The notes under the pieces: generated by a model | What the model saw: only the letters and a program-made list of their open reading frames with translations | Database searches by the model: none | Told to the model about the DNA's origin: nothing | Origin: Acidobacteriota bacterium | Lineage (GTDB): Bacteria > Acidobacteriota > Blastocatellia > Chloracidobacteriales > Chloracidobacteriaceae | Direction: 5' to 3' | Assembly: GCA_016208495.1 (NCBI GenBank) | Contig: JACQXX010000073.1 | Coordinates: 1 to 39,745, forward strand | Length of the DNA: 39,745 bases | Made by a program: the position numbers and the translations under genes | Shown here: one piece after another, positions 25,625 to 33,218 of the stretch | How the letters are laid out: each line of letters begins with the position of its first letter | Position numbering within the stretch: the stretch's first letter is position 1

Positions 25625-26713
25625 ATGTACTACAACAAAGGAAAGACAACCAAACAGGCTCACGTCAATGTTCCTGAAGGTACGTTTGAAGAGCAGCACG
25701 GACGTGAAGGTTTTTTCGGCCCGGTTTCGCATCTCTACCACAATCATCCCCCGACCAGTTGGACCCGCATTGAAGGTCCGTGCCGACCACGGGCGTTTGA
25801 TGCCAATCGGATTGAGGCATCGGGTACCAATCAGGTAACGCCGCTGCTGTACAACAATGATGTCTCGTTTTCGATTGCCACCTGGACGCAGTCAATGGAT
25901 CACTTTGCTCGCAACGGCGATGGTGATGAAATCTGGTTTGTGCATAAAGGCGCCGGGATTCTGGAAACGGATTACGGCCCGCTGACTTTTTCACGTGGAG
26001 ATTATCTGGTCCTGCCACGGGGTGTGACCTACAGGTTTGACCTGGCCCAGGATTGCTTTTTCGTCTTGATCGAAACCAATGGAACACCCCTTGAGCAACC
26101 CAGCCGGGGCATTATTGGTCAGTATTCGCTCTATGATGCCAGTGCGGTTCGGGTGCCGGATCCAACGCCCGTAACCGCTACCCAGGCCGAGTATGAAGTC
26201 CGCATCAAGCGCGAAGGCGAATACACCTCAGTCTATTATCCATTTCACCCGCTTGATATTGCCGGATGGAAAGGCGACCTGTTTCCCTGGGCGCTCAACA
26301 TCGCCGATTTTTGCCCAATTATGAGCCACCGGGCACACTTGCCGCCGAGTGTGCATACCACGCTGGTTGGAAAAGGATTTGTGGTGTGTTCGTTTGTGCC
26401 GCGCCCGCTCGAAGAAACACCAGGGGCGATGCGCGTTCCGTTCTGGCACCGCAACATTGATTTTGACGAAGTGCTGTTTTACCACGACGGCGATTTCTTC
26501 AGCCGTGACAACATCACGGCGGGAATGATTACCTTCCACCCGGTTGGCATCCATCACGGGCCACACCCAAAAGCAATTGAAAAGAGCTGGGCGCCAGGCA
26601 AGACCCACACCGATGAATACGCGGTGATGCTTGACACCCGACGGCCTTTGACAGTCGCTGAATCGGCAGCGGCGCTTGAATGGCTCGAATATCATCAGTC
26701 CTGGCGGACGTAG
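25625..26713 (+). CDS. Homogentisate 1,2-dioxygenase family protein
   Basis: This 362-residue cupin protein resembles homogentisate 1,2-dioxygenases, which use Fe(II) to open the homogentisate ring in tyrosine/phenylalanine breakdown. It is shorter than the well-studied enzymes of about 430-450 residues, as in a shorter bacterial subgroup. An N-terminal cupin half (GDGDEIWFVHKGAG, FSRGDYLVLPRG) precedes the metal-binding half. Candidate iron ligands are His275 with Asp281/Glu282 (WHRNIDFDEVLFYH) and the His of FHPVGIHHGPHP (305-314). There is no signal peptide. No fumarylacetoacetase or maleylacetoacetate isomerase gene is nearby, so the pathway role is not confirmed by context. Other ring-cleaving cupin activities are possible. 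Confidence 0.82.
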   Translation: MYYNKGKTTKQAHVNVPEGTFEEQHGREGFFGPVSHLYHNHPPTSWTRIEGPCRPRAFDANRIEASGTNQVTPLLYNNDVSFSIATWTQSMDHFARNGDGDEIWFVHKGAGILETDYGPLTFSRGDYLVLPRGVTYRFDLAQDCFFVLIETNGTPLEQPSRGIIGQYSLYDASAVRVPDPTPVTATQAEYEVRIKREGEYTSVYYPFHPLDIAGWKGDLFPWALNIADFCPIMSHRAHLPPSVHTTLVGKGFVVCSFVPRPLEETPGAMRVPFWHRNIDFDEVLFYHDGDFFSRDNITAGMITFHPVGIHHGPHPKAIEKSWAPGKTHTDEYAVMLDTRRPLTVAESAAALEWLEYHQSWRT

Positions 26714-26726
26714 GTCTAAAGGCGTC

Positions 26727-26846
26727 GGGCTAAGGGCTTGGGGCTGAGGGCTGAAGAAATTGAGTGATTCTGTCTTGAACCCCACTTCTTCAGTCCTCAG
26801 CCTCAAGCCCAATACCTTCAGCCCTGAGCCCATTTTCTTCAGCCCT
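26727..26846. repeat. Palindromic element with GGGCTNA heptamer arms
   Basis: The left arm is GGGCTAA, GGGCTTG, GGGCTGA, GGGCTGA followed by AGAAAT (26727-26760). The right arm (26784-26846) has CTTCAGTCCTCAGCCTCAAG-type units and ends CTTCTTCAGCCCT. It sits between the dioxygenase-family gene and the Uma2 gene and ends just before the Shine-Dalgarno AGGGGG. Confidence 0.7.
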
Positions 26847-26863
26847 AAAAAGGGGGAATGGAT

Positions 26864-27685
26864 ATGTCCAGTGTCGTCAATCCGATAACCCAAACCAGTG
26901 TTAGTCCTGGGCAACGAGTCCTGGAAGCTGCGGAACCGAGATTGGCGGTACCAGATCACACCATGCTTCCAGATCGAGATGGAACTTTTGTGAAAAACTT
27001 TCAGGAGCACCCACAAAGTATCCTTTTGACGGAGACCCTCCGTCCAGTATTAAGTCAGCGGTTTCCAGATGGTCAGTATTGTATTGGCCAGGACAGCGGA
27101 ATTTACTGGCGGTTGAACATGGACCCACCGGAGCGCGGTGCCGAATCTCCCGATTGGTTTTTGGTCGTTGGTGTTTCGCCAGCACTGGATGGAAAACCCC
27201 GGCGGTCCTACGTGATGTGGAAAGAATTCATTGCGCCGTTGATTGCGCTGGAGTTTGTTTCCGGAAATGGCTCAGAAGAACGAGACCGAACGCCGCTCAA
27301 AGGGAAATTCTGGATCTATGAACAGGCATTGCGGATTCCGTTCTATGGTATTTATGAACCTGAGAAATCCATTATTGAAATGCACCATTTGGTGGATGGA
27401 ACCTATCGGTTGCTCCCGCCGACTGAGCTGGGGCGATATGTGATTGAACCACTGGGTGTGGAATTGGGACTCTGGCAGGGTTTGTATTTTGGGTTTGACT
27501 TACCCTGGATGCGCTGGTGGAGCCGCGAAGGGGAACTGCTCCCAACCGGAGATGAGCGGGCAATTCGAGCTGAAGCTGAAGCCAAACAGGCGCAGGCGGA
27601 AAGGGAAGCCGCTGAATCGCGGGCCCAGTTGTTCGCCGAAAAACTCAGGGAACTGGGCATTGATCCAGACACGGTTGGGAAATAA
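26864..27685 (+). CDS. Uma2-family (DUF820) PD-(D/E)XK nuclease-like protein
   Basis: This 273-residue protein has AGGGGG seven bases before ATG 26864; the ATG at 26858 is only one base from it and is less likely. The core matches the Uma2/DUF820 restriction-endonuclease-like fold: SPDWFLVVG with the PD Asp, ALEFVSG with the acidic residue, KGKFWIY with the Lys, then IPFYGIYEP. The C-terminal 45 residues are an Ala/Glu-rich coiled coil (EAEAKQAQAEREAAESRAQ), common in this family. These proteins are expanded in cyanobacteria and some other phyla. Their biological role is largely unknown, although a nuclease fold is accepted. The stop codon TAA directly joins a TIR element. Confidence 0.82.
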   Translation: MSSVVNPITQTSVSPGQRVLEAAEPRLAVPDHTMLPDRDGTFVKNFQEHPQSILLTETLRPVLSQRFPDGQYCIGQDSGIYWRLNMDPPERGAESPDWFLVVGVSPALDGKPRRSYVMWKEFIAPLIALEFVSGNGSEERDRTPLKGKFWIYEQALRIPFYGIYEPEKSIIEMHHLVDGTYRLLPPTELGRYVIEPLGVELGLWQGLYFGFDLPWMRWWSREGELLPTGDERAIRAEAEAKQAQAEREAAESRAQLFAEKLRELGIDPDTVGK

Positions 27686-27788
27686 TACCATTTGGGGCTG
27701 AGGGTATCGGGCTAAGGGCTAAGGGAAATACAATTTTTTCAATAATTTAGCTTTTCCGTAATGCGATAGGTTCATTCCAAAATGGTAT
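27685..27788 (-). mobile_element. 104-bp TIR element with internal heptamer array, copy 3 (inverted)
   Basis: Read on the minus strand: ATACCATTTTGGAATG left end, CGCATTACGGAAAAG (compare CGCGTTAGAAAATAG in copy 1), an AT-rich centre, TTAGCCC-type heptamers, and CAAATGGTAT right end, flanked by TTA. The heptamer here is TTAGCCC instead of ACTACTG. Its first base is the last base of the Uma2 stop codon. Confidence 0.65.
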
Positions 27789-27848
27789 AATATCAATTTG
27801 TTGTCAGTAGCTTAACTCTATTTCTTTGAGTTACTCCGTTACGGAAAG

Positions 27849-28117
27849 GTCGGATTGAGCATCCTGAAAGGCTGCAGTTCGGATAGCCGGTCGGTTGCGA
27901 GGTTTTGGGAGCTACCACCGGGAAAGAGTTTATTCTTCCCATATTCTCCCTGCGTCGCCGCGCCCTGGGGCGCGGGCGACGCAGGGAAAAAAAGAGAACC
28001 TTCGTGTCCGGTGGTAGGCCCAAAGCGGCCAACCGACCAGCTATCCGAACCGCAACGCTTCGCGGTGCACAACCAAAAACTCCACCTGAAAGCAGCTCTC
28101 AGTTCCTAATCCGACTT
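27849..28117. repeat. Large nested palindrome of about 270 bp
   Basis: Several paired segments are nested: GTCGGATT (27850-27857) with AATCCGAC (28108-28115); 27877-27896 with 28031-28050 (19 of 20 paired); GCTACCACCGG (27911-27921) with CCGGTGGTAGGC (28009-28020); and a central CCCTGCGTCGCC-GCGCCC with its complement (27948-27986). It could fold as a long cruciform or RNA. It lies between the convergent ends of the Uma2 gene and fabF. It has no coding capacity that I can support. Confidence 0.8.
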
Positions 28118-28146
28118 CTTCTGCCCCAAGTCTTCAGTCCCAAATG

Positions 28147-28186
28147 AAAAAAGCCCGGTGGCAGTTTGGATTCTGCCACCAGGCTT
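28147..28186 (-). terminator. Rho-independent terminator of the fab cluster
   Basis: On the minus strand, AAGCCTGGTGGCAG and CTGCCACCGGGCTT form a 14-bp stem with an 8-base loop, followed by TTTTTT (AAAAAA at 28147-28152 on the plus strand). It is about 135 bases after the fabF stop, beyond the TIR element at 28219-28322. Confidence 0.85.
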
Positions 28187-28218
28187 CAACCTGGAAAAAG
28201 AAGATAAAAGCGTGAATG

Positions 28219-28322
28219 ATACCAGTTTGTGATGGAACTCTGGTATGAGTAAACAGTCAAGTGATTCAACCAAATAAACTTAGCGAACTACTGACTACTG
28301 ACTACTGACTACAAACTGGTAT
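28219..28322 (+). mobile_element. 104-bp TIR element with internal heptamer array, copy 4
   Basis: Perfect 12-bp terminal inverted repeats (ATACCAGTTTGT, ACAAACTGGTAT) enclose the conserved core (ATGGAACTC, GTCAAGTGATTCAACCAAATAAAC) and three ACTACTG heptamers. It is exactly one heptamer shorter than copies 1 and 2. It lies between the fabF stop codon, which shares its last base, and the terminator, so it is probably transcribed. Confidence 0.85.
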
Positions 28323-29563
28323 TAATTTTCAAACCGTTTGAACAGCAATGAGGCATTTGTCCCGCCAAAGCCGAACGAGTTGCTCAGTGCATAGGTCAAA
28401 TCGGCCTGCACAGACTGGTTGGGAACATAATTTAAGTCACAATCCGGGTCTGGCTCTTGATAATTGATCGTTGGGGCAATGTGCTGGTCACGCAATGTCA
28501 ACGCCAGGACACAGGCTTCAACCGCTCCGGCGGCACCAAGCAAGTGCCCGGTCATGGATTTGGTTGAACTGACTTTCAGGTTGGCCGCATGGTCACCAAA
28601 AAGGTCCTTGATGGCAGCGGTTTCGTGTTTGTCGTTCAACGGTGTCGAAGTGCCATGAGCATTGATATAGCCAACCTGCTCAGGCGCAACACCGGCATCT
28701 TTCAGGGCATTGTGCATTGAACGCCGGGCACCGTCGCCGTCTTCAGGTGGTTGGGTAAAGTGATAGGCATCACTCGACATTCCATACCCGACGACTTCGG
28801 CATAAATTTTGGCACCGCGAGCACGGGCCTGTTCCAGTTCTTCAAGCACCAGGATCCCCGCACCTTCACCCATCACAAATCCATCCCGCAACCGATCAAA
28901 TGGCCGGCTGGCTTGTGGTCCCCGGTCATTATGGGTTGACAGGGCACGCATAGCGGCAAACCCGCCAATACCCATGGGCGTGATCGTGGCTTCGGCGCCA
29001 CCACAGAGCATGGCGTCACATTCGCCCCGACGGATGATGCGATAGGCATCTCCGACCGAATGCGCCCCAGCCGCACAGGCCGTCGAAACCGCCGAGTTTG
29101 GACCTTTGATGCCAAATCGAATTGACATCTGACCCGCCGCCAGGTTGATGATGGATGATGGGATAAAGAAGGGCGAAATACGGTCTGGGCCACCGGTAAA
29201 CAATTTGGTCTGTTCACGTTCAATGATCGTGAACCCACCCAGCGCCGAACCGACAAAAATACCGACCCGTTCGCTGTTGTCCTCGGTGATTTTGAGACCA
29301 CTGTCATCCAATGCCTCTTGCGATGCCGCAATGGCGTAATGGATGAAAGGATCCATTTTCTTGATTTCTTTTTTTTCGATGAATTTTGCCGGATCGAAGT
29401 CTTTGACTTCGGCTGCGATGTGGACTGAAAACCCGGTGGTATCGAAGTGGGTAATTTGACCAATCCCACTTCGACCCGCCAACAACGCTGCCCAGGTTTC
29501 TTCAGCGGTGTTCCCCACGGGGCTGACAATGCCGACTCCGGTGATAACAACGCGACGTTTCAC
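28322..29563 (-). CDS. fabF: 3-oxoacyl-ACP synthase II
   Basis: This 413-residue KAS II condenses malonyl-ACP with acyl-ACP to elongate fatty acids. The start is GTG at 29561-29563, five bases after GGAGG. A longer reading from a TTG at 29575 would include the ribosome-binding site and is rejected. The catalytic triad is Cys163 (STACAAGAHS), the His of NAHGTSTPLND and the His of MTGHLLGAAGA. The end NSFGFGGTNAS(L) is typical. Spacing to acpP is short (21 bases), so they are co-transcribed. The TAA stop forms the junction with the TIR element. Confidence 0.96.
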   Translation of the reverse strand: MKRRVVITGVGIVSPVGNTAEETWAALLAGRSGIGQITHFDTTGFSVHIAAEVKDFDPAKFIEKKEIKKMDPFIHYAIAASQEALDDSGLKITEDNSERVGIFVGSALGGFTIIEREQTKLFTGGPDRISPFFIPSSIINLAAGQMSIRFGIKGPNSAVSTACAAGAHSVGDAYRIIRRGECDAMLCGGAEATITPMGIGGFAAMRALSTHNDRGPQASRPFDRLRDGFVMGEGAGILVLEELEQARARGAKIYAEVVGYGMSSDAYHFTQPPEDGDGARRSMHNALKDAGVAPEQVGYINAHGTSTPLNDKHETAAIKDLFGDHAANLKVSSTKSMTGHLLGAAGAVEACVLALTLRDQHIAPTINYQEPDPDCDLNYVPNQSVQADLTYALSNSFGFGGTNASLLFKRFEN

Positions 29564-29584
29564 AGGGGCCTCCAAAAAACGGGA

Positions 29585-29839
29585 CTATTTGAGTGATTCG
29601 AGGTGGGCTTCGATATAGGTGACGGCTTCGCGGACGCTGGTGATTTTTTCAGCATCTTCGTCCGGAATTTCAATTCCGAACTCTTCTTCAAAACGCATGA
29701 CCAGTTCGACCGTGTCGAGTGAATCGGCGCCCAGGTCATCAATAAACCGGGCTTTCGGAGTGACTTCGCTTTCATCAACCCCCAGTTCTTCGACAATGAT
29801 TTGCCGCACCTTCTCTTCAATGGCTGAGATATCTGACAT
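29585..29839 (-). CDS. acpP: Acyl carrier protein
   Basis: This 84-residue acidic protein carries the growing acyl chain on a phosphopantetheine attached to Ser40 in the [12 protein letters not shown] motif. Its length is slightly above the usual 77-80. AGGAGGAAGGA precedes the ATG. It is followed by fabF in the usual acpP-fabF order. fabG, which commonly sits between fabD and acpP, is absent: the 160 bp between acpP and fabD hold no gene I can support. Confidence 0.97.
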   Translation of the reverse strand: MSDISAIEEKVRQIIVEELGVDESEVTPKARFIDDLGADSLDTVELVMRFEEEFGIEIPDEDAEKITSVREAVTYIEAHLESLK

Positions 29840-29999
29840 AAAAAAGGTCCTTCCTCCTGATTTGTGAAAAAAATTTTGCGTACCTTATTTTTTTTGGTTC
29901 AAAGAAGCAAGTCACAATCGAAAGATTCAACTTGCGAAAGCTGCCAGGGAAGCGGGAACGTGCCTGTTTGCAAGCGCATCGCCAATCCCGCCGACCAGT

Positions 30000-30929
30000 T
30001 TAGGAACAGGCTTCACGGACCGCTTCCAACTGGTCCGGCTGTTCAAAATTGAGAACTTTGACCTGATTGTTGATCTGGCGAACCAAACCACTAAGCACGG
30101 TTTTGGGGCCGACTTCAACAAAGGTCGTCACGCCTTCGGCGACCAGTTTTTGAATCGAGCCCACCCATCTGACCGGTGAACAGACTTGAGCAATCAGATT
30201 GGCGCGAGCCTCGGCACCGGTTCGTTCCAGGTCGGCATTGACGTTAGCCACCACTGGAAATGCCGGATCGGCAAAATCAAGCTGGTTTAAATCAACCGCC
30301 AGTCGTTCTTCAGCCGGTTTCATCAGCGCGCAATGAAACGGAGCGCTGACGGGGAGCATCACGGCGCGGGCACCTTTGGCTTTGAGCAACGCGGCGGCAC
30401 GGGTGACGGCTTCGGCGTGGCCGGCAATGACGATTTGGGCTGGTGAATTCATATTGGCCGGGCTGCAGACCTGATCCTGGGCGGCTTCGGCACAGACGGC
30501 TTCGATAGTGGCCAGATCGGCTTTGAGTACTGCCGCCATCGCGCCGACTCCGGGTGGAACGGCTTCCTGCATATAGGTGCCACGTCGCCGAACAGCCACC
30601 ACGGCATCTTTTAATGACAGCGTTCCAGCAGCCACCAGCGCGCTGTATTCGCCGAGTGAGTGCCCCGCCACAAAAGCTGGCGTCAGGCCCTGACTGGCCA
30701 GAACACGATAGGCGGCGACCGAAACGGTCAAAATCGCGGGTTGGGTGTTTGCTGTCAACGCCAGATCCGCTTCCGGGCCTTCAAAACAAAGCTGGCTGAT
30801 CGAAAAACCTAAACTGGCGTCGGCTTCTTCAAAAACAGTGCGGGCGTCAGTAAAGGTCTCCGCCAGTGCTTTGCCCATGCCAGCATACTGCGAAGCCTGT
30901 CCAGGAAATAAAAAGGCAATTGATCCCAT
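30000..30929 (-). CDS. fabD: Malonyl-CoA:ACP transacylase
   Basis: This 309-residue protein transfers malonyl groups from CoA to ACP. It has the FPGQASQYAGMG N-terminus, the nucleophile Ser91 in GHSLGEYSAL, and the PVSAPFHCALM motif with the catalytic His. No Shine-Dalgarno sequence is visible: the bases before the ATG (30931 onward) are heptamer repeats (CACTAAC on this strand), so the repeat may have replaced the native leader. It lies between the acpP-fabF pair and a lipoprotein gene rather than next to fabH. Confidence 0.96.
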   Translation of the reverse strand: MGSIAFLFPGQASQYAGMGKALAETFTDARTVFEEADASLGFSISQLCFEGPEADLALTANTQPAILTVSVAAYRVLASQGLTPAFVAGHSLGEYSALVAAGTLSLKDAVVAVRRRGTYMQEAVPPGVGAMAAVLKADLATIEAVCAEAAQDQVCSPANMNSPAQIVIAGHAEAVTRAAALLKAKGARAVMLPVSAPFHCALMKPAEERLAVDLNQLDFADPAFPVVANVNADLERTGAEARANLIAQVCSPVRWVGSIQKLVAEGVTTFVEVGPKTVLSGLVRQINNQVKVLNFEQPDQLEAVREACS

Positions 30930-30930
30930 A

Positions 30931-31189
30931 GGTTAGTGGTTAGTGATTAGTGATTAGTGATGAGTTGATGAGTCAGTAGTCAGTAGTCAGTAGTCAGTAG
31001 TCAGTAGTCAGTAGTCAGTAGTCAGTAGTCAGTAGTCAGTAGTCAGTAGTCGAGTGTTGGGATTTGAGGACTTGTGTCAAGTGTATTTAGTTCGATTTGA
31101 GTTATTTAGGGACAATTCTTTTCAAGAATTTGACGAATTCAAATATCCGGGTTTGGTCTACTGACAACTAACTCATCAACGACTGACTT
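30931..31189. repeat. Heptamer-armed element with unique core, copy X
   Basis: TTAGTGG-like units (30931-30958) are followed by about eleven AGTCAGT units (30971-31050). Then comes a core (CGAGTGTTGGGATTTGAGG ... GACAATTCTT) and a short degenerate opposed arm (TCTACTGACAAC ... ACGACTGACT). The core is matched in reverse orientation at 39496-39745. It fills the space between the fabD start and the stop of the lipoprotein gene. Confidence 0.85.
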
Positions 31190-32032
31190 TCAGAATTTGT
31201 ATTTGCCCAACCCGCAGTCATCCAGTAGTTTCTGAACAAATGGCGCCATGGTGTCATAATATTTGACACTCTGACTGTATTGTCCACCTTTCAACTGGGG
31301 GTTATTGGAAACCGCTTTGAGCAGGGCAGGGCGATCCATTTTGTCGGTCAGGAGCCAGATAACAAGCTGAACTGGGGCCAAATCAACTTTGCCGGGTTGG
31401 GCGGGTGTCGGTGCCGGTTGTGACAGAGCCGATGAGGAAACCCCGGTTTCAGGCCGCCGTCGAGCAAAGCAATCAAGAAAAGTTTTGGCATCGCCTTCAA
31501 TCAGATTTCCCAAACTGTATTTGGTTGAGCGAACAGGTGAAAACTTCTGGAAATTGATGGAAAAAACCTCAACTGTAATGATTCTCAGGCTCTTTGGTGC
31601 AATCAGTACCTGTTCGTTCGATGAGACCACCAGGTTAGTGTAGTACTGCTGGTTTTCGCTCCGCAGTACTGTACCGGCTTGGATGGCAACTGCAATTGGA
31701 TGATCGGTCTGATTGGTGATTTTGAAATCTATGTTGCGCCCATAGATGGTCTGTTCCGGATTGGTGGTCAAGACAATGCCATCCACCGAAACATCCCCTC
31801 GTTCAACTTGATCCTGAAGCTTTGCGCGCTGGTCTGACTCAATCGGAAGCCGGGCGCCATCTTTGCAACTGACGGTGAAACAGAGCCCAACCAGGAAAAA
31901 AAAGAGACATAGGGGTGAAGCGGAGCGAGGAGCGAACTGAGAGCGAGTAGCGAGTAGCGAGTAGCGAGTCGTCAATCCAGGAAAGCGAGAGGTCAGCCAG
32001 TTTTTTTGAATTTTGAGAGATTGATAACTCAT
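31190..32032 (-). CDS. Predicted lipoprotein of unknown function, repeat-derived N-terminus
   Basis: I do not recognise the family. The 280-residue reading has a hydrophobic segment followed by a lipobox-like TVSC (Cys at about 56), then a mature part with a beta-rich Ig-like stretch (DFKITNQTDHPIAVAIQAG, about 101-119) and a Ser/Pro/Gln-rich linker (about 200-215). It ends in a helical region (VIWLLTDKMDRPALLKAV). The first 37 or so codons run through a GCTACTC heptamer array (TRYSLLATRS), so the long N-region is made from a repeat element. No good Shine-Dalgarno precedes 32032 and the start is uncertain. The gene interrupts the fab cluster and seems functionally unrelated. Confidence 0.7.
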   Translation of the reverse strand: MSYQSLKIQKNWLTSRFPGLTTRYSLLATRSQFAPRSASPLCLFFFLVGLCFTVSCKDGARLPIESDQRAKLQDQVERGDVSVDGIVLTTNPEQTIYGRNIDFKITNQTDHPIAVAIQAGTVLRSENQQYYTNLVVSSNEQVLIAPKSLRIITVEVFSINFQKFSPVRSTKYSLGNLIEGDAKTFLDCFARRRPETGVSSSALSQPAPTPAQPGKVDLAPVQLVIWLLTDKMDRPALLKAVSNNPQLKGGQYSQSVKYYDTMAPFVQKLLDDCGLGKYKF

Positions 32033-32147
32033 TTGAAAGAAGCTGCTCTGTTGAATTGTTGATTGACTACTCGCTACTTGCTACTGGCTCTTTTCTGACT
32101 ACTCGCTACTCGCTACTCGCTACTCGCTCTCAGTTCGCTCCTCGCTC
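31923..32147. repeat. Palindromic element with perfect 47-bp inverted arms (GAGTAGC heptamers)
   Basis: 31923-31969 and 32101-32147 are perfect reverse complements over 47 bp. Each arm has a GAGCGAGGAGCGAACTGAGA segment plus three to four GAGTAGC units. The 131-bp centre holds the start codon of the lipoprotein gene. The left arm is coding and the right arm is in the spacer to fabH. Confidence 0.93.
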
Positions 32148-32170
32148 TCGGTTCGCGCTACTTCACTCAC

Positions 32171-33151
32171 CTACCACCGAACCACCATACTGCCCCAGGT
32201 GGCACCGGCGCCAAAGGAAGAAAACATCAGGACGTTTCCACGCTGGATTCGACCAACGCGGACACATTCATCCAGGGCAATTGGAATTGAAGCTGATGAT
32301 GTGTTGCCAATCCGGCTGATGTTGGAATAAACCTTCGTGGCTGGTATCTGTAACCGCTCTGCGACAGCATCGGTAATGCGCTGGTTGGCTTGATGGGGAA
32401 TCAACAGGTCAATGTCAGCCGCAGTCATTTTGACTTCATCCAGCACCTGGCGGGAGGTTTCGGTCATACTGCGGACAGCGACTTTAAACAGTTCATTGCC
32501 GCGCATTTTGATAAAGTGAAGCCGGTTTTCAAGTGATTGCTCACTGGCTGGATGCAGGGTGCCTCCGCCTGGAGTGAACAGATAGTCGGCAAAATCGCCA
32601 TCACTTTGGATCCGACTGGCCAGAATTCCACGCCCAGTTTCCACACGGGTCATGATGGCAGCGCCAGCACCGTCACCGAAAATCACACAGGTGGACCGGT
32701 CAGTGTAATCAACATATCGGGACAGGATTTCAGCGCCAATCACCAGCACATTTTTGGCCTGCCCGGTGGCAATAAAGGCATTGGCCGTGGTGACGCCATA
32801 TAAAAATCCTGAACAGGCAGCCACCAGATCATAGGCCGCGGCCTTTTTGGCCCCGAGCCGGGATTGGATAAAGCAGGCGGTCGAAGGCAGAGCCATATCC
32901 GGGCAAACCGTGGCGCACAAGATCAAGTCAATTTCGGTGGCTTTCAAGCCGGCGGCATCCAGGGCCTGCTGAGCGGCAGCCGAGGCAATCATTGAAGTCG
33001 TTTCGCCAACTGCGGCAATGTGGCGTTCCCGGATGCCGGTGCGGGTCATAATCCAGTCATCAGAGGTCTCGACCAGTTTTTCAAGATCGGCATTGGTCAA
33101 AACTTTCTCTGGCAACATGTGCCCGGTACCGACAATTCCTGCTGAATACAT
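32171..33151 (-). CDS. fabH: 3-oxoacyl-ACP synthase III
   Basis: This 326-residue KAS III starts fatty-acid synthesis by condensing an acyl-CoA with malonyl-ACP. The catalytic Cys113 lies in AACSGFLYG, the His in PHQANQRI and the Asn in GNTSSASIP. AAGGAG precedes the ATG. It lies downstream of plsX, as in many bacteria, with a spacer of about 160 bp that contains a perfect hairpin. Confidence 0.96.
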   Translation of the reverse strand: MYSAGIVGTGHMLPEKVLTNADLEKLVETSDDWIMTRTGIRERHIAAVGETTSMIASAAAQQALDAAGLKATEIDLILCATVCPDMALPSTACFIQSRLGAKKAAAYDLVAACSGFLYGVTTANAFIATGQAKNVLVIGAEILSRYVDYTDRSTCVIFGDGAGAAIMTRVETGRGILASRIQSDGDFADYLFTPGGGTLHPASEQSLENRLHFIKMRGNELFKVAVRSMTETSRQVLDEVKMTAADIDLLIPHQANQRITDAVAERLQIPATKVYSNISRIGNTSSASIPIALDECVRVGRIQRGNVLMFSSFGAGATWGSMVVRW

Positions 33152-33218
33152 AACACTGAATCTCCTTGGAAACTAATACTACGGCGAGACTTCGGATTTA
33201 ACCTGCGAAGCGGGTGTT

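Noticed and set aside
26228-27016. 262-codon minus-strand ORF
   Set aside because: It is antisense to the dioxygenase-family and Uma2-family genes, with no recognisable domain.
29840-29999. Possible fabG remnant between fabD and acpP
   Set aside because: No Rossmann or YxxxK signature could be read in any frame.
30971-31050. CRISPR-like array
   Set aside because: The units are directly adjacent 7-mers without spacers, and no cas genes are present; the same holds for all heptamer arrays here.
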